Assembly (NCBI RefSeq): GCF_001613505.1
Contig: NZ_BDCM01000023.1
Span: 1-64,000, forward strand
Direction: 5' to 3'
Origin: Nocardia mikamii NBRC 108933
GTDB taxonomy: Bacteria > Actinomycetota > Actinomycetes > Mycobacteriales > Mycobacteriaceae
Length of the DNA: 64,000 nt
Shown here: positions 23,819-32,635 of the stretch, piece after piece
Position numbering within the stretch: position 1 is the first letter of the stretch
Layout: every line of letters starts with the position of its first letter
Program-made: the position numbers and the translations under genes
The notes under the pieces: model-generated
What the model saw: the letters and a program-made list of their open reading frames with translations, nothing else
Told to the model about the DNA's origin: nothing
Database searches by the model: none

Positions 23819-25264
23819 ATGGTCACGCAACGTCCGATATCACCCTTCGAGTCGGGTTACTTCCAGGAACACGCCACCTTCGGTTCCGTGCCGGTCGGCG
23901 GAATGGCGCTGTTCATCGGGTCGACCGTCGAGGGGGAATTCGACACCGAACTGCTCCGCACGGTGCTGGCCGAACTGGCCGCCGAACACCCGCTGCTCAG
24001 CTGCCGCCGAGCCGACGACGGCGGGATGCTCGTGCTCCGCCACGCCGAGGGCTACCGTCCCACGGTCACCGAAAACCCCGGGGGTGACATCGAATACGTC
24101 GACTTCGTCAACCAGCCGCAACCGTGGGACGACGGTTTGTTCTTCGCGCGGGTCTTCCGCGAGGACGACCGGACCCGCATCGTGCTCGTCATTCATCACG
24201 GAATCACCGACGGCCGTTCGGCTTTCGCGCTGCTGGACGAGATGTGGCGGCGCTATACCGCCCACCGCCGTGGCGCGCCGATGCCGGTGCGCGCGAATCA
24301 CGAACTGCCGCAAGCGGTCGACGAGCGTCTCACCGCCGTCGTCTCCGAGGCGGAGGTCACCGAACTGCTCGCGGCGATGCGCACGATCATCGGGGAGCCG
24401 CCCGCGCGCCTGCCGCGCGACGGCACGGCCGGATCGGGACGCGGACTCTTCGTCGCCGAGCGGATCGAACTGGAACCGGAGGTGACCGCGGCCTTCGCCG
24501 CGGCGGCGCGCGCGGCCGGAATCGGGGTGAACGCCCTGCTGAGCGGGTGTGCACTGGCCGCGGTGCGAGCCGAACTGGGCGGCGTCGGCACCCTGCCGAT
24601 GGTCTGCGGCTATGCCGCCGATATGCGGGCGGCGCTGGATCCGTGGCTGCCCGACGAGACGGTGCTCAACTGCGCCTCCGGCTGGGGCACGCTCCTGGCG
24701 GTGGCCGAATCCGCCGATCCGTTCGCACTGGGGCAGGTGGTGCACGCCGACGTCCGTGCGGCGCTCGAGCGTCGCGACCCCGCGCGGGTGGCGTTGGCGG
24801 GCAGATACATTCGCGACGAGGCCACCGCCCGGATGCTCGCGGAACAGCCCAGTATCGCGCTGTCGAACATCGGCCGGGTGCCGGACCACATCGTCCCCGA
24901 GGGGGTGCGGCTGGTGCGCGACAACCTGCTCGCCATGGGGCCCGGCATGCCGCCGAAGCTGACCGCCTTCACCCTGGGGGAGCGGCTGACGGTGCAGGTC
25001 GAATACGACACCAACGATCACAGCCGCGCCCAGATGGGCCGGGTTCGGCGCAATCTGGCGGAGTTGCTGCACCGCACCGCCGCACGCGCGGGGGCGCCAT
25101 CGGCCGGCGGCGCGGTAGCGTCATCCCGCGACAGCGGGGCAGCGCGATCCGTCGCCGGCTCGGTTCCGCCGTCCGGCGACGGCACGGTCTTCCCGCCCGG
25201 TGACGACGCCGAGCGCGCGGACGCCGGCGTCGCCCCGAAATTCACATGGTGGCGGCGTCGATGA
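23819..25264 (+). CDS. PapA5-like acyltransferase (condensation-domain family)
   Basis: 481-residue acyltransferase of the polyketide-associated-protein/condensation family. The catalytic HHxxxDG motif is present as VIHHGITDGRSAF near residue 130. The C-terminal half holds the structural segment LSNIGRVPDHIVP seen in this fold. Mycobacterial PapA5 esterifies diols with mycocerosic acids; here the acceptor is unknown and no polyketide synthase is nearby. The last ~60 residues are low-complexity Ser/Gly/Asp. The ATG at 23819 lies 7 bases after a TATGGT box with no Shine-Dalgarno site, suggesting a leaderless mRNA; ATG 23807 is the alternative. The 3' end overlaps the convergent ADH gene by 23 bases. 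Confidence 0.82.
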   Translation: MVTQRPISPFESGYFQEHATFGSVPVGGMALFIGSTVEGEFDTELLRTVLAELAAEHPLLSCRRADDGGMLVLRHAEGYRPTVTENPGGDIEYVDFVNQPQPWDDGLFFARVFREDDRTRIVLVIHHGITDGRSAFALLDEMWRRYTAHRRGAPMPVRANHELPQAVDERLTAVVSEAEVTELLAAMRTIIGEPPARLPRDGTAGSGRGLFVAERIELEPEVTAAFAAAARAAGIGVNALLSGCALAAVRAELGGVGTLPMVCGYAADMRAALDPWLPDETVLNCASGWGTLLAVAESADPFALGQVVHADVRAALERRDPARVALAGRYIRDEATARMLAEQPSIALSNIGRVPDHIVPEGVRLVRDNLLAMGPGMPPKLTAFTLGERLTVQVEYDTNDHSRAQMGRVRRNLAELLHRTAARAGAPSAGGAVASSRDSGAARSVAGSVPPSGDGTVFPPGDDAERADAGVAPKFTWWRRR

Positions 25265-26294
25265 CGAACCGGTACCGCACGTCGCTGGCGACCACGCGCT
25301 CGTAGGCCTCGTCGATGCGGTCGGCGGAGATGACCTCGATCTCCGCGCCGATGCCGTGTTCGGCGCAGAAGTTCAGCATCTCCTGGGTCTGCGGGATGCC
25401 GCCGATATTCGAGCCGGCCAGCGACCGGCGGTTGCCGGTGAGGGTGAACGGCCGCACCGCGAGCGGTTGATCGGGCAGGCCGAGGATCACCATGGTGCCG
25501 TCGAGATTCAGCAGGCGCATATAGGTGTCGATCGGCAGATCGGCCGAGACGGTGTTGATGATCAGGTCGAATCGGTTGCGCAGATCGCGGAAGATCTGGC
25601 GGTCGGTGGTGGCGTAGTAGTGGTGCGCGCCGAACCGCCGGCCGTCGTCCTGCTTGTTCAGCGAATGGCTCAGCACCGTCACCTCGGCGCCCATCGCGGC
25701 CGCGATCTTCACCCCGACATGACCCAGGCCACCCATGCCGATGATGGCCACCTGCTTGCCGGGGCCGGCGTTCCAATGCCGCAGCGGCGAATACAGCGTG
25801 ATCCCCGCGCACAGCAGCGGCGCGGCCTCGTCGAGCCCGATGCCCTCCGGAATGCCCACCACGAAGCCGTCGGTCACCACCACCTGGGTCGAATACCCGC
25901 CCAGGGTGTAGCCGCCGGCCTGGATCTCCTCCGGGACGGTGCCGTTGTAGGTCATGGTGGCGCCGCGCACGCAGTACTGCTGCTCACCGGCCAGGCAGGG
26001 CTCGCACTGCCCGCACGAATCGACCATGCAGCCCACGCCGACCCGGTCGCCGACCGCGAACGCGGTCACCTCCGGGCCGACCGCGGCGACCACGCCGGCG
26101 ATCTCGTGACCCGGGACGCAGGGGTACTTGGTGCCGTGCCACTCGTTGCGCGCGGTATGGATGTCGGAGTGGCAGATGCCGGCGTACTTGATATCGATCA
26201 GCACGTCGTGCGGGCCGAGTGCGCGGCGTTCGATGGTGGTCTTGGTGAACCGGCCGTCGGGCGCGGACACGGAATACGCGGCAGCTGTGGTCAT
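25242..26294 (-). CDS. Zinc-dependent NAD(P)-alcohol dehydrogenase (AdhC-like)
   Basis: 350-residue medium-chain dehydrogenase of the cinnamyl-alcohol-dehydrogenase type. Catalytic zinc: AGICHSDIHTARNEW and VPGHEIAGVV. Structural zinc: CGQCEPCLAGEQQYC. Cofactor fold: IIGMGGLGHVGVKIAAAMG, followed by LSHSLNK, as in NADP-preferring members. It resembles mycobacterial AdhC and would reduce aromatic or aliphatic aldehydes. It is convergent with the acyltransferase (23-base overlap of 3' ends) and divergent from the ZIP transporter. ATG 26294 chosen as the first start of the family N-terminus. Confidence 0.92.
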   Translation of the reverse strand: MTTAAAYSVSAPDGRFTKTTIERRALGPHDVLIDIKYAGICHSDIHTARNEWHGTKYPCVPGHEIAGVVAAVGPEVTAFAVGDRVGVGCMVDSCGQCEPCLAGEQQYCVRGATMTYNGTVPEEIQAGGYTLGGYSTQVVVTDGFVVGIPEGIGLDEAAPLLCAGITLYSPLRHWNAGPGKQVAIIGMGGLGHVGVKIAAAMGAEVTVLSHSLNKQDDGRRFGAHHYYATTDRQIFRDLRNRFDLIINTVSADLPIDTYMRLLNLDGTMVILGLPDQPLAVRPFTLTGNRRSLAGSNIGGIPQTQEMLNFCAEHGIGAEIEVISADRIDEAYERVVASDVRYRFVIDAATM

Positions 26295-26334
26295 GCGTTC
26301 ATGCCTACCCCCGCATGGTTGCCTATGCAAACTA

Positions 26335-26386
26335 TCCCCACGAGGCGACCCGCCGGTCCATCCCCACCAGGCGACCCGCCGGTCGG
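26335..26386. repeat. 26-base tandem duplication before the ZIP gene
   Basis: Two adjacent 26-base units (26335-26360, 26361-26386), each beginning TCCCCAC and containing AGGCGACCCGCCGGTC, differ at three positions. They fill the space directly before the chosen GTG of the transporter and lie upstream of the ADH start. Confidence 0.8.
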
Positions 26387-26388
26387 AT

Positions 26389-27159
26389 GTGCTCGGCGGG
26401 CTCACGCCGATATCGGATGCTGATGCGGTGGCGATCCTGCTGGCCTTGCTCTCGATGTGTTCGACGCTGGCAGGCGGGCTGGTGGCCGCGCGCATCGGTG
26501 AGCGCAAGCGGCTGATCCTCGGGCTGGCCGCCGGAATCATGCTCGGTGTGGTCGCCTTCGACCTGATTCCCGATGCGCTGGCCGAATCCGCTCGGCTCGT
26601 CGCGGGTGTGCCCGGGGTGCTCGTGGCCGCGGTGATCGGCTTCTTCACCATTCACATCATCGAACGCGAGATGGCGATCCACGTCGGGCACGAACAGGAT
26701 TTCGGCCGTCACACCCACGACTTTCCCTCGGTCGGCCTGGTCGCCACCGGAGGGTTGATCTTCCACAGCATGCTCGACGGCCTGAGCATCGGCGTCGGGT
26801 TCCAGACCGGGACGGCACTGGGCGTCTCGGTCGCGATCGCGGTGATCTCGCACGATTTCGCCGACGGATTCAACGCCTTCACCATTCCCACGCTCTACGG
26901 CAACGCGCGGCGGCGGGCGCTGACCCTGCTGGTCCTGGACGCGCTGGCGCCGGTGGCGGGCGCGGTCATCGGCACGGTGATCCGGGTGCCCGCCGACGTC
27001 GCGGGCCTGTATCTGGGATATTTCGCCGGATTCCTGCTGTATCTGGCAACGAGTGACATTCTGCCGGAAGCACATTCGGGCCGACCGTCGCGGGCCGTGC
27101 TGTTCTGCACGATCGCGGGCGCCGCGCTGATGTTCGCGGTGGCGGCATTGCAGGAGTGA
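26389..27159 (+). CDS. ZIP-family metal transporter
   Basis: About 256 residues with seven to eight hydrophobic segments. The metal-binding helices carry GLIFHSMLDGLSIGVGF and VISHDFADGFNAFTIP, the HxxxDG/HxxxE-type signatures of ZIP (ZupT-like) importers. A His/Asp-rich loop (HVGHEQDFGRHTHDF) may sense metal. It would import zinc or another divalent ion. The start is uncertain: GTG 26389 directly follows the tandem repeat, while GTG 26428 would still keep the first membrane helix. No Zur site is recognisable. Confidence 0.82.
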   Translation: MLGGLTPISDADAVAILLALLSMCSTLAGGLVAARIGERKRLILGLAAGIMLGVVAFDLIPDALAESARLVAGVPGVLVAAVIGFFTIHIIEREMAIHVGHEQDFGRHTHDFPSVGLVATGGLIFHSMLDGLSIGVGFQTGTALGVSVAIAVISHDFADGFNAFTIPTLYGNARRRALTLLVLDALAPVAGAVIGTVIRVPADVAGLYLGYFAGFLLYLATSDILPEAHSGRPSRAVLFCTIAGAALMFAVAALQE

Positions 27160-27241
27160 TACCGGGCACCCCGCCGATTTGATACACATAAAAGCACAAA
27201 CTCCGCCAGCCCACCCCGGGCATGCAGAATCGGGAGCGGCG

Positions 27242-28354
27242 ATGGACGAGCAGCATTCGGGCCGGCAATCGCGTCCGGCTCGCGGCGGTTGGCTGTCGAC
27301 GGTCGTCTTCGTGCTCGTCATGGCCCTGGTCGGCGCGGCGTTTCTGGGCTACCGCGGCGATCTGCCGCGCTGGGCGGTCCCCGCGGGCCACTCCACCTCG
27401 GCGCTGTTCGGCCCGCCCATGCCGGCGATGGATCCCGCGGCGGTGGCCTCGGCCGTCGAACCCGAACTGGTGAACATCAACGTGTCGATCCGGCCCAGCG
27501 GGATGGGCGCGGCAGGTTCGGGCATCGTGCTCAGTCCCGACGGGGAGATCCTGACCAGCCACCATGTGGTGAAGGGGGCGGAGACCATCACCGTCGGCGA
27601 TCTCGGCAACGGCGGACACTATCCGGCGACGGTGCTCGGCTACGACTCCGACGCCGATATCGCCCTGCTGTCGCTGACCGGCGCGGCGGCACTGGCGGTG
27701 GCCCGCATCGGCAGCTCCGCCGGGGTCCGGGTCGGCGATCAGGCGCTGGCGATCGGCAATGCGGGCGGAACCGGTTCGCCGACTGCGACACCGGGCACCG
27801 TCACCGCGCTGGATGCCTCGATCGTCGCGCGCGATGCCGCCGATCTGTCGCGCAAGGCGTTGATCGGAATGATCGAGGTGGCGGCGCCGGTGGTCTCCGG
27901 ACAGTCCGGTGGCGCCCTGGTCGACCGGTCCGGGGCGGTGATCGGCGTGGTGACCGCCGCCTCGGGGGAACTGTCCCGGCAGCAGGGACAGGCCAGCGGA
28001 TACGCGGTGCCGATCGATCGGGCGTTGAGCGTGGTGCGCCAGATCCGCACCGGCATTCCGACCGATACCGTCCACGTCGGCCCGACCGCGACTCTCGGGG
28101 TGCTGACCTCCGATGCCAAACCCACCGGCGCCCGGGTGGACGTGGCGATCTACGGGCTGCCGGCCTTCGCGGCCGGGTTGAATTCCGGCGAGGTGATCGT
28201 CGCGGTCGACGACACGCCAGTCACCTCGGCGCAGAGCCTCAAGGCCGCACTCAATGTGCGCCGGCCGGACGAGGTGATCCGGCTGGATCTGGTCGAGCCG
28301 GACGGCACCCACCGCGCGCTCGCGGTGACGCTGGCCGCCGGCCCGCCCAACTGA
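27242..28354 (+). CDS. Membrane-anchored trypsin-like serine protease with PDZ domain
   Basis: 370 residues. A single N-terminal membrane anchor (WLSTVVFVLVMALVGAAFLG) is followed by an HtrA-type protease domain with His in LTSHHVVKG, Asp in DSDADIALLSL and Ser in SGQSGGALVD. A C-terminal PDZ-like domain follows (LPAFAAGLNSGEVIVAVDD). The catalytic side would face the outside. Family members handle misfolded or signalling envelope proteins. ATG 27242 follows GGGAGCGGC. Its stop abuts the VKOR stop on the other strand with zero bases between (TGATCA at 28352-28357). Confidence 0.88.
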   Translation: MDEQHSGRQSRPARGGWLSTVVFVLVMALVGAAFLGYRGDLPRWAVPAGHSTSALFGPPMPAMDPAAVASAVEPELVNINVSIRPSGMGAAGSGIVLSPDGEILTSHHVVKGAETITVGDLGNGGHYPATVLGYDSDADIALLSLTGAAALAVARIGSSAGVRVGDQALAIGNAGGTGSPTATPGTVTALDASIVARDAADLSRKALIGMIEVAAPVVSGQSGGALVDRSGAVIGVVTAASGELSRQQGQASGYAVPIDRALSVVRQIRTGIPTDTVHVGPTATLGVLTSDAKPTGARVDVAIYGLPAFAAGLNSGEVIVAVDDTPVTSAQSLKAALNVRRPDEVIRLDLVEPDGTHRALAVTLAAGPPN

Positions 28355-28921
28355 TCAGAACAGCGAGAGCCAGTAGTCCTGGAAGCGCAGGAAGACCAGC
28401 AGCAGCACGATCGCGTAGTAGACCACCACGATCGTCCACCGCCACTGCGCGATGATGCCCATGATCCCGCGGGCCCCGCCCCACAGTTGATCGGTGACCA
28501 CCGCCAGGCAGACCGGCGTGAAAGTCCACACCACCATGCAGTACGGGCACAGCGCGCCGATGCGGTAGAGGCTCTGGAAGATCAGCCAGAAGACGAAGCC
28601 CATTCCGGCGATCAGGCCGATCCACAGTCCGCCCCAGAACCAGCGCGGCAGGGCGACACCGGCGACCGCGAGCACCGCGATGGTGACCGCCACCGAGAAT
28701 CCCGTCACGCCGATGATCGGATTCGGGAATCCGAACACCGAGGCTTGATGGGTAGCCATCACCGAACCGCAGGACAGGATCGGATTGATACTGCACGACG
28801 GCCGATAGGACGGATCCTTCAGCAGTTTGAAATCTTCGATCGTCAGCGTCACCGCGGCCAGCCAGCCCAGCAGGGTGCCGAGCAGGAGCAGCCACGCGGG
28901 GCGGGGCCGGACGGTGATCAC
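28355..28921 (-). CDS. Vitamin K epoxide reductase family protein
   Basis: 188-residue integral membrane protein with about five segments. The quinone-linked CxxC is in GALCPYCMVVWTF and the loop Cys pair in YRPSCSINPILSCGSVM. VKOR homologues re-oxidise DsbA using menaquinone, driving disulfide formation in exported proteins. The GTG at 28921 overlaps the stop of the DsbA-like gene upstream (GTGA). The same gene pair exists in M. tuberculosis (Rv2969c-Rv2968c). Confidence 0.9.
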   Translation of the reverse strand: MITVRPRPAWLLLLGTLLGWLAAVTLTIEDFKLLKDPSYRPSCSINPILSCGSVMATHQASVFGFPNPIIGVTGFSVAVTIAVLAVAGVALPRWFWGGLWIGLIAGMGFVFWLIFQSLYRIGALCPYCMVVWTFTPVCLAVVTDQLWGGARGIMGIIAQWRWTIVVVYYAIVLLLVFLRFQDYWLSLF

Positions 28922-29706
28922 TTGGCCGCGGCCTCGATCACCGGGCGCAGACCGTCGGGCTGCATCAGCTGCTGCGAGCTGGTGATCTGCTTACCGTCGA
29001 CGTACACCGTCGGCGTGGACTTGATGCCGCTGTTGAGCACGTCCTTGGTGGTCTTCTGCACGTACTTGTCGTACTTGTCCGACGTGATGCACTCGGCCAC
29101 GGCCGGATCGGTGTATCCGGCGGCCTGGGCGATCTGCACCAGCTTCTCGTCGGGCAGGCCGGTGCCGCCCTCCGGGGGCTGCTGGTTGTACATGGTGGTC
29201 AGCCACGGCAGGAATTTGGTCGGGTCGGAGCCGGCGACGCAGTAGGCGGCGTTGGCCGCGCGCGAGGAGTAGCGGGTACCGCCCGAGGACTGGTCGAGGA
29301 AGGCGATGATGTTGTAGCGCACGCTGGCCGTGCCCGCGTTCACCGCGTCCTCGATGGCCTTGGCGTTGGCGCTCTCGAACATCTTGCAGGCCGGGCACTG
29401 CAGGTCGGCGATGACGCGGATGTCGACCTTGGCGCCGGGCTTGCCGATCTTGATCTCGCCCTTGTCGGTGATCGATCCGGTGACCGCGTCGGGTGCGGCC
29501 GGCTGCGCGGCGACCGAGGGCACCGGCCCGGTGTCGTTCTTGTTGGACTGTTTGACGGCGATGCTGATGCCGATGGCCGCGATCAGCGCGATCAGCACGG
29601 CCGCGACACCCACCTGAATCAGGATCGTGCGCGTGCGATCTCCGCCACGCACCGCCGTCAGCGAGTTCTTCCCACGCGGATTCTTGCTCACCTCGGAGTT
29701 CACCAC
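28918..29706 (-). CDS. DsbA-like thiol oxidase, membrane anchored
   Basis: 262 residues. A cytoplasmic basic N-terminus and one membrane anchor (ILIQVGVAAVLIALIAAIGI) precede an external thioredoxin-fold domain with active site DLQCPACKMFE and the cis-Pro in IKSTPTVYVDG. A second Cys pair (AAYCVAG, AECITS) may form a stabilising disulfide. It introduces disulfides into secreted proteins and is recycled by the VKOR encoded next. The GTG at 29706 follows AGGAAAGG. Confidence 0.9.
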   Translation of the reverse strand: MVNSEVSKNPRGKNSLTAVRGGDRTRTILIQVGVAAVLIALIAAIGISIAVKQSNKNDTGPVPSVAAQPAAPDAVTGSITDKGEIKIGKPGAKVDIRVIADLQCPACKMFESANAKAIEDAVNAGTASVRYNIIAFLDQSSGGTRYSSRAANAAYCVAGSDPTKFLPWLTTMYNQQPPEGGTGLPDEKLVQIAQAAGYTDPAVAECITSDKYDKYVQKTTKDVLNSGIKSTPTVYVDGKQITSSQQLMQPDGLRPVIEAAAK

Positions 29707-29907
29707 GCCTTTCCTGTGTTACGTGTATGGGTGCGGCCGGGCGCCGCCTGCGATCGTACGGGCCGTCCGCCGCGCCGTCGCGGTGCCGCATGATCAGCGG
29801 GCCGCCGCACCGGGCACACTCGGCACCACATGATTCCCGCTCAACCTGAGAGATCCCCGAGATTCCGGCCGGAATCTTCCCGGCGTTGCCGGTGTCCGGC
29901 GTGCGGG

Positions 29908-30756
29908 TCAGCCGGCGGCGAGCCGCGCTTTCTCGGTCTCGATGTCGAAATGCGGCGCGGGCCAGGTCAGCTTCAGGCCGCTCAGGGCGTCGATGAGCAG
30001 TTCGGTGACCGCCAGCCGGGCGAACCATTTGCGGTCGGCGGGAACGACGTACCACGGCGCGTGCTCGGTATCGGTGCGGTCCAGCACGTCCTGATAGGCC
30101 TGCTGATATTCGGGCCAGAGCGCGCGGTCGTCGATGTCGCTCGGGTCGTACTTCCAGTATTTGTCCGAGCGTTCCAGCCGCTCGCCGAGCCGGCGTTTCT
30201 GTTCGTCCAGCGAGACGAACATCGCGACCTTGACGATCGTCGTGCCGGCCTCGGTGATCTCCCGTTCGAACTCGTTGATCTCGTCGTAGCGCGGCTCCCA
30301 CACCGCGCGCGACACCAGGTTCTGCACCCGCACCACGAGGACGTCCTCGTAATGCGACCGGTCGAAGACGCCGATCTGCCCGCCTGCCGGCAGACGATGG
30401 CGGATTCGCCACAGATAGTGGTGACGGCGTTCCTCGTCGGTGGGAACGCCGAAGGCGGCATGTCGTACGCCCTGCGGGTCGACCATGCCGATCACGTGGC
30501 GCACCACACCGCCCTTCCCCGCGGTGTCCATACCCTGCAGGATGAGCAGCAGGTTGCGGTGATCACCCGAGCGGCCGTTCGCGAACAGCATCTCCTGCAG
30601 ATCCGACAGCGCTCGGCCGCGTTCGGGCAGCAATTTCGCGCCGAGTTTCTTGTCGCCGGTGAATCCGGGGGTGGCCGAAGAATCGTAGGAATCGAGCCGG
30701 ACCCCGCCGGCTCGCAACGCGGTGGTCGCGGGTTCGGTCCACGGAGATTTCGCCAT
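29908..30756 (-). CDS. PPK2-family polyphosphate:nucleotide phosphotransferase
   Basis: 282 residues. The P-loop is LQGMDTAGKGGVVRHVIGM and the Walker B/lid region is GVFDRSHYEDVLVVRVQ, followed by ERLERSDKYWKYDPSDIDDR. These are PPK2 landmarks. Such enzymes move phosphate between polyphosphate and AMP, ADP or GDP in energy and stress metabolism. A single PPK2 domain of this length fits class II/III enzymes. The 200 bases upstream of the DsbA gene (29707-29907) that separate it hold no further feature I can name. Confidence 0.88.
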   Translation of the reverse strand: MAKSPWTEPATTALRAGGVRLDSYDSSATPGFTGDKKLGAKLLPERGRALSDLQEMLFANGRSGDHRNLLLILQGMDTAGKGGVVRHVIGMVDPQGVRHAAFGVPTDEERRHHYLWRIRHRLPAGGQIGVFDRSHYEDVLVVRVQNLVSRAVWEPRYDEINEFEREITEAGTTIVKVAMFVSLDEQKRRLGERLERSDKYWKYDPSDIDDRALWPEYQQAYQDVLDRTDTEHAPWYVVPADRKWFARLAVTELLIDALSGLKLTWPAPHFDIETEKARLAAG

Positions 30757-30810
30757 AACCGTCGAGTATGGTCGGCGGCCCCGACAGCCGGGCGGTGATC
30801 GTGTCGCGAA

Positions 30811-31536
30811 TCAGCCGATTCCGGCCAGTCGCGTCAACTGTGCGGCGAATTCGGCGTCGTCGACCGGGGTCAGCACCAGCTCGGCGGCCGTGGTGAGCAG
30901 ATAGCGGCCGTCGCCGGTGATGTCGAGCCAGGTGCGGTGCCGCGTCGGCGGCGACATCGGATTGTCCGGTGCGACGGTGACGGTGATGAATCCGCGCGCG
31001 TCGACCGGCGCGCGCAGGGTGCGGCGGAAGCGGGCGGCGCCCGGATCCTGCGGCGTGCCGATATCGCCGCCGGGCCGGGCGTCGGTCCCGGTGTCGAGCA
31101 CCGCCTGCTGCGGCTCGCGCATCGGCCCGCCTCTGCCCGCGGGCGCCGAGCCGATCGCGGCCACCAGCCGTTCGCCCAGTCCACGCGCATGGCAGACGGC
31201 GACCGTGACGGCGTCTGGTCGCGCGATCAGCAGTCCCGCGTGCCGGTGGACCACGGCGGCGAAGGCGAGGATCAGTTCCGGCTCGTCCGCCGGTGTCGAG
31301 CGCCGGCCGGAGACGGTGATCGTGGTGGCGTCCGGCCGGGTGCACAGCAGCAGTGCGGCGGTGAGATCCGGATCGGTGTTGCGCGCGTAGCGGGTGCGCA
31401 AACCCAATGCGGCATATTCGGTTTCGGTGCGCACGCTGGATTCCGGGATCATGTTCACCGGATAGGGGCGGCGGTCGAGATCGGTTTCGGTGGCCCAGAC
31501 GTGGGCGAACTCGTCCGGCGTCAGCACCCATTTCAC
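30811..31536 (-). CDS. espG: EspG-family ESX secretion chaperone
   Basis: 241 residues. The N-terminus MKWVLTPDEFAHVWATETD is the EspG signature (W-L-x-P-x-E-F). The C-terminal half reads RRTLRAPVDARGFITVTVAP and WLDITGDGRYLLTTAAE. EspG proteins bind PE-PPE dimers in the cytoplasm and hand them to a type VII (ESX) secretion system. The GTG start at 31536 overlaps the stop of the PPE-like gene by one base, so chaperone and client are translationally coupled. No ESX core gene (eccB, eccC, eccD, mycP) is nearby. Confidence 0.85.
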   Translation of the reverse strand: MKWVLTPDEFAHVWATETDLDRRPYPVNMIPESSVRTETEYAALGLRTRYARNTDPDLTAALLLCTRPDATTITVSGRRSTPADEPELILAFAAVVHRHAGLLIARPDAVTVAVCHARGLGERLVAAIGSAPAGRGGPMREPQQAVLDTGTDARPGGDIGTPQDPGAARFRRTLRAPVDARGFITVTVAPDNPMSPPTRHRTWLDITGDGRYLLTTAAELVLTPVDDAEFAAQLTRLAGIG

Positions 31537-32108
31537 TACGGGTGACCCCCACCCGAATCCGGCCGGGGTGCGGGAACGAAGCGCGGCACCCGATCGCCGG
31601 AGGCGGCCAGGGTGCTGTTGTAGCGGAAGGTCATGATGTCGCGGGCGTCGGCCAGGGCCGAGGCGGCGGCGATGTCGTGTGTCATCCGGCGGGCGCCGCC
31701 GTGCACCACCTCGGCGACCGGGTCGGGCAGCGGCACATAGTTCGCCGGCGCGGGTAGCGCGTCGCGAATGGATTGCGCCGCTTCGGCATCGGCCTCCAGC
31801 AGGTTCCGCAGCCGGGTGCAGACCTCGGCGGCGGCGGCGCCACGTTCGACGAATGCCGCCGTCGCGGGTTCGGCCGCCGCGCGCGCCTGCCCGGACCAGC
31901 GCGCGAATTCGGCGTGTGTGGTGTCGGCGAAGGTCCGGAACGCCGCGGCGACGGCGTCCGCCTGCCGCTGCCAGGCCGCCGCCGCCTCGCCCAGCGCGGC
32001 CGGGTCCAGTGCCTCGTGCACCAGCTCCCAGAGTTGCCGGTGGCTGTAGGAGCCGTAGACCTCTCGGTCCGCGACGAAGGGCGGATCGAAGCGGGACGCG
32101 TCGGCCAC
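31536..32108 (-). CDS. PPE/WXG-like type VII secretion substrate
   Basis: 190-residue, mostly helical protein. A helical pair with Trp46 (AAAAWQRQADAVAAAFRTF) and a W-S-G turn at residues 71-73 (EFARWSGQARAAAE) matches the organisation of PPE and WXG100 proteins. The C-terminus is short and Pro/Gly-rich, without repeats. It is encoded between a PE-like protein and EspG with overlapping or 1-base junctions (stop of the upstream gene at 32110, GTG at 32108). Family assignment rests on helix pattern and context, not on clear sequence identity. Confidence 0.65.
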   Translation of the reverse strand: MADASRFDPPFVADREVYGSYSHRQLWELVHEALDPAALGEAAAAWQRQADAVAAAFRTFADTTHAEFARWSGQARAAAEPATAAFVERGAAAAEVCTRLRNLLEADAEAAQSIRDALPAPANYVPLPDPVAEVVHGGARRMTHDIAAASALADARDIMTFRYNSTLAASGDRVPRFVPAPRPDSGGGHP

Positions 32109-32109
32109 G

Positions 32110-32496
32110 TCAGGCTCCCGGCTCGGGCCGGATCAGCGCCAGTGCCGCGCGGTTGGCGGCCTCGGCCTCGTCGAAATGTTTCCCCGCGGCCAGATAGGCG
32201 GCCTTGAACAGCAGCGCCGTCTGCTGGAACGAGAGGACGGTGTCGAGGTATTCGCCGCTCTTGCGGGAGAATCCACGCGCCAGGGCGCGGCCGGACGCGA
32301 GTTCGCCGAAGCCGCGCACCGTGGCCGGGACCGCGCCGTCGCCGCGGGCGGCGTGGAGATCCTCGACGAGCCGGTCGCAGGCCGCCGCGAGATTGCGGGC
32401 GGTGTCCTCGGCGATCTCGAACACCTCGGCTCCGGAACCTGTTGCCGCGGCGTACAACTCGCGCGCCAGATGCTGACCGGTCTCCGGAATCGGCAC
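32110..32496 (-). CDS. PE-like type VII secretion partner
   Basis: 128-residue helical protein. Near the C-terminus AAGKHFDEAEAANRAAL resembles the PE-family end (YxxxE then AN-A), but Tyr is replaced by Phe (F108-x3-E112). This variant of the YxxxD/E export motif is seen directly; the PE assignment is inference. It is the first gene of a three-gene operon (PE-like, PPE-like, EspG). The GTG at 32496 has GGGGATC upstream. Confidence 0.6.
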   Translation of the reverse strand: MPIPETGQHLARELYAAATGSGAEVFEIAEDTARNLAAACDRLVEDLHAARGDGAVPATVRGFGELASGRALARGFSRKSGEYLDTVLSFQQTALLFKAAYLAAGKHFDEAEAANRAALALIRPEPGA

Positions 32497-32635
32497 CGCG
32501 ATGATCCCCTTCCGCCCCGAGAGTTTCCCTCGGCGAGCTTACCGGAGCGGCCGGTTCCCGGCGCGCGGCGGCGCATTGTGAATGCGCACATCGATGAGCG
32601 AGAAAAATGTGTAAATCACTGTGGCGCTGCCAGTT

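Noticed and set aside
26335..26386. CRISPR array
   Set aside because: Only two units with no spacer between them and no cas genes; the same applies to the repeats at 14508 and 61891.
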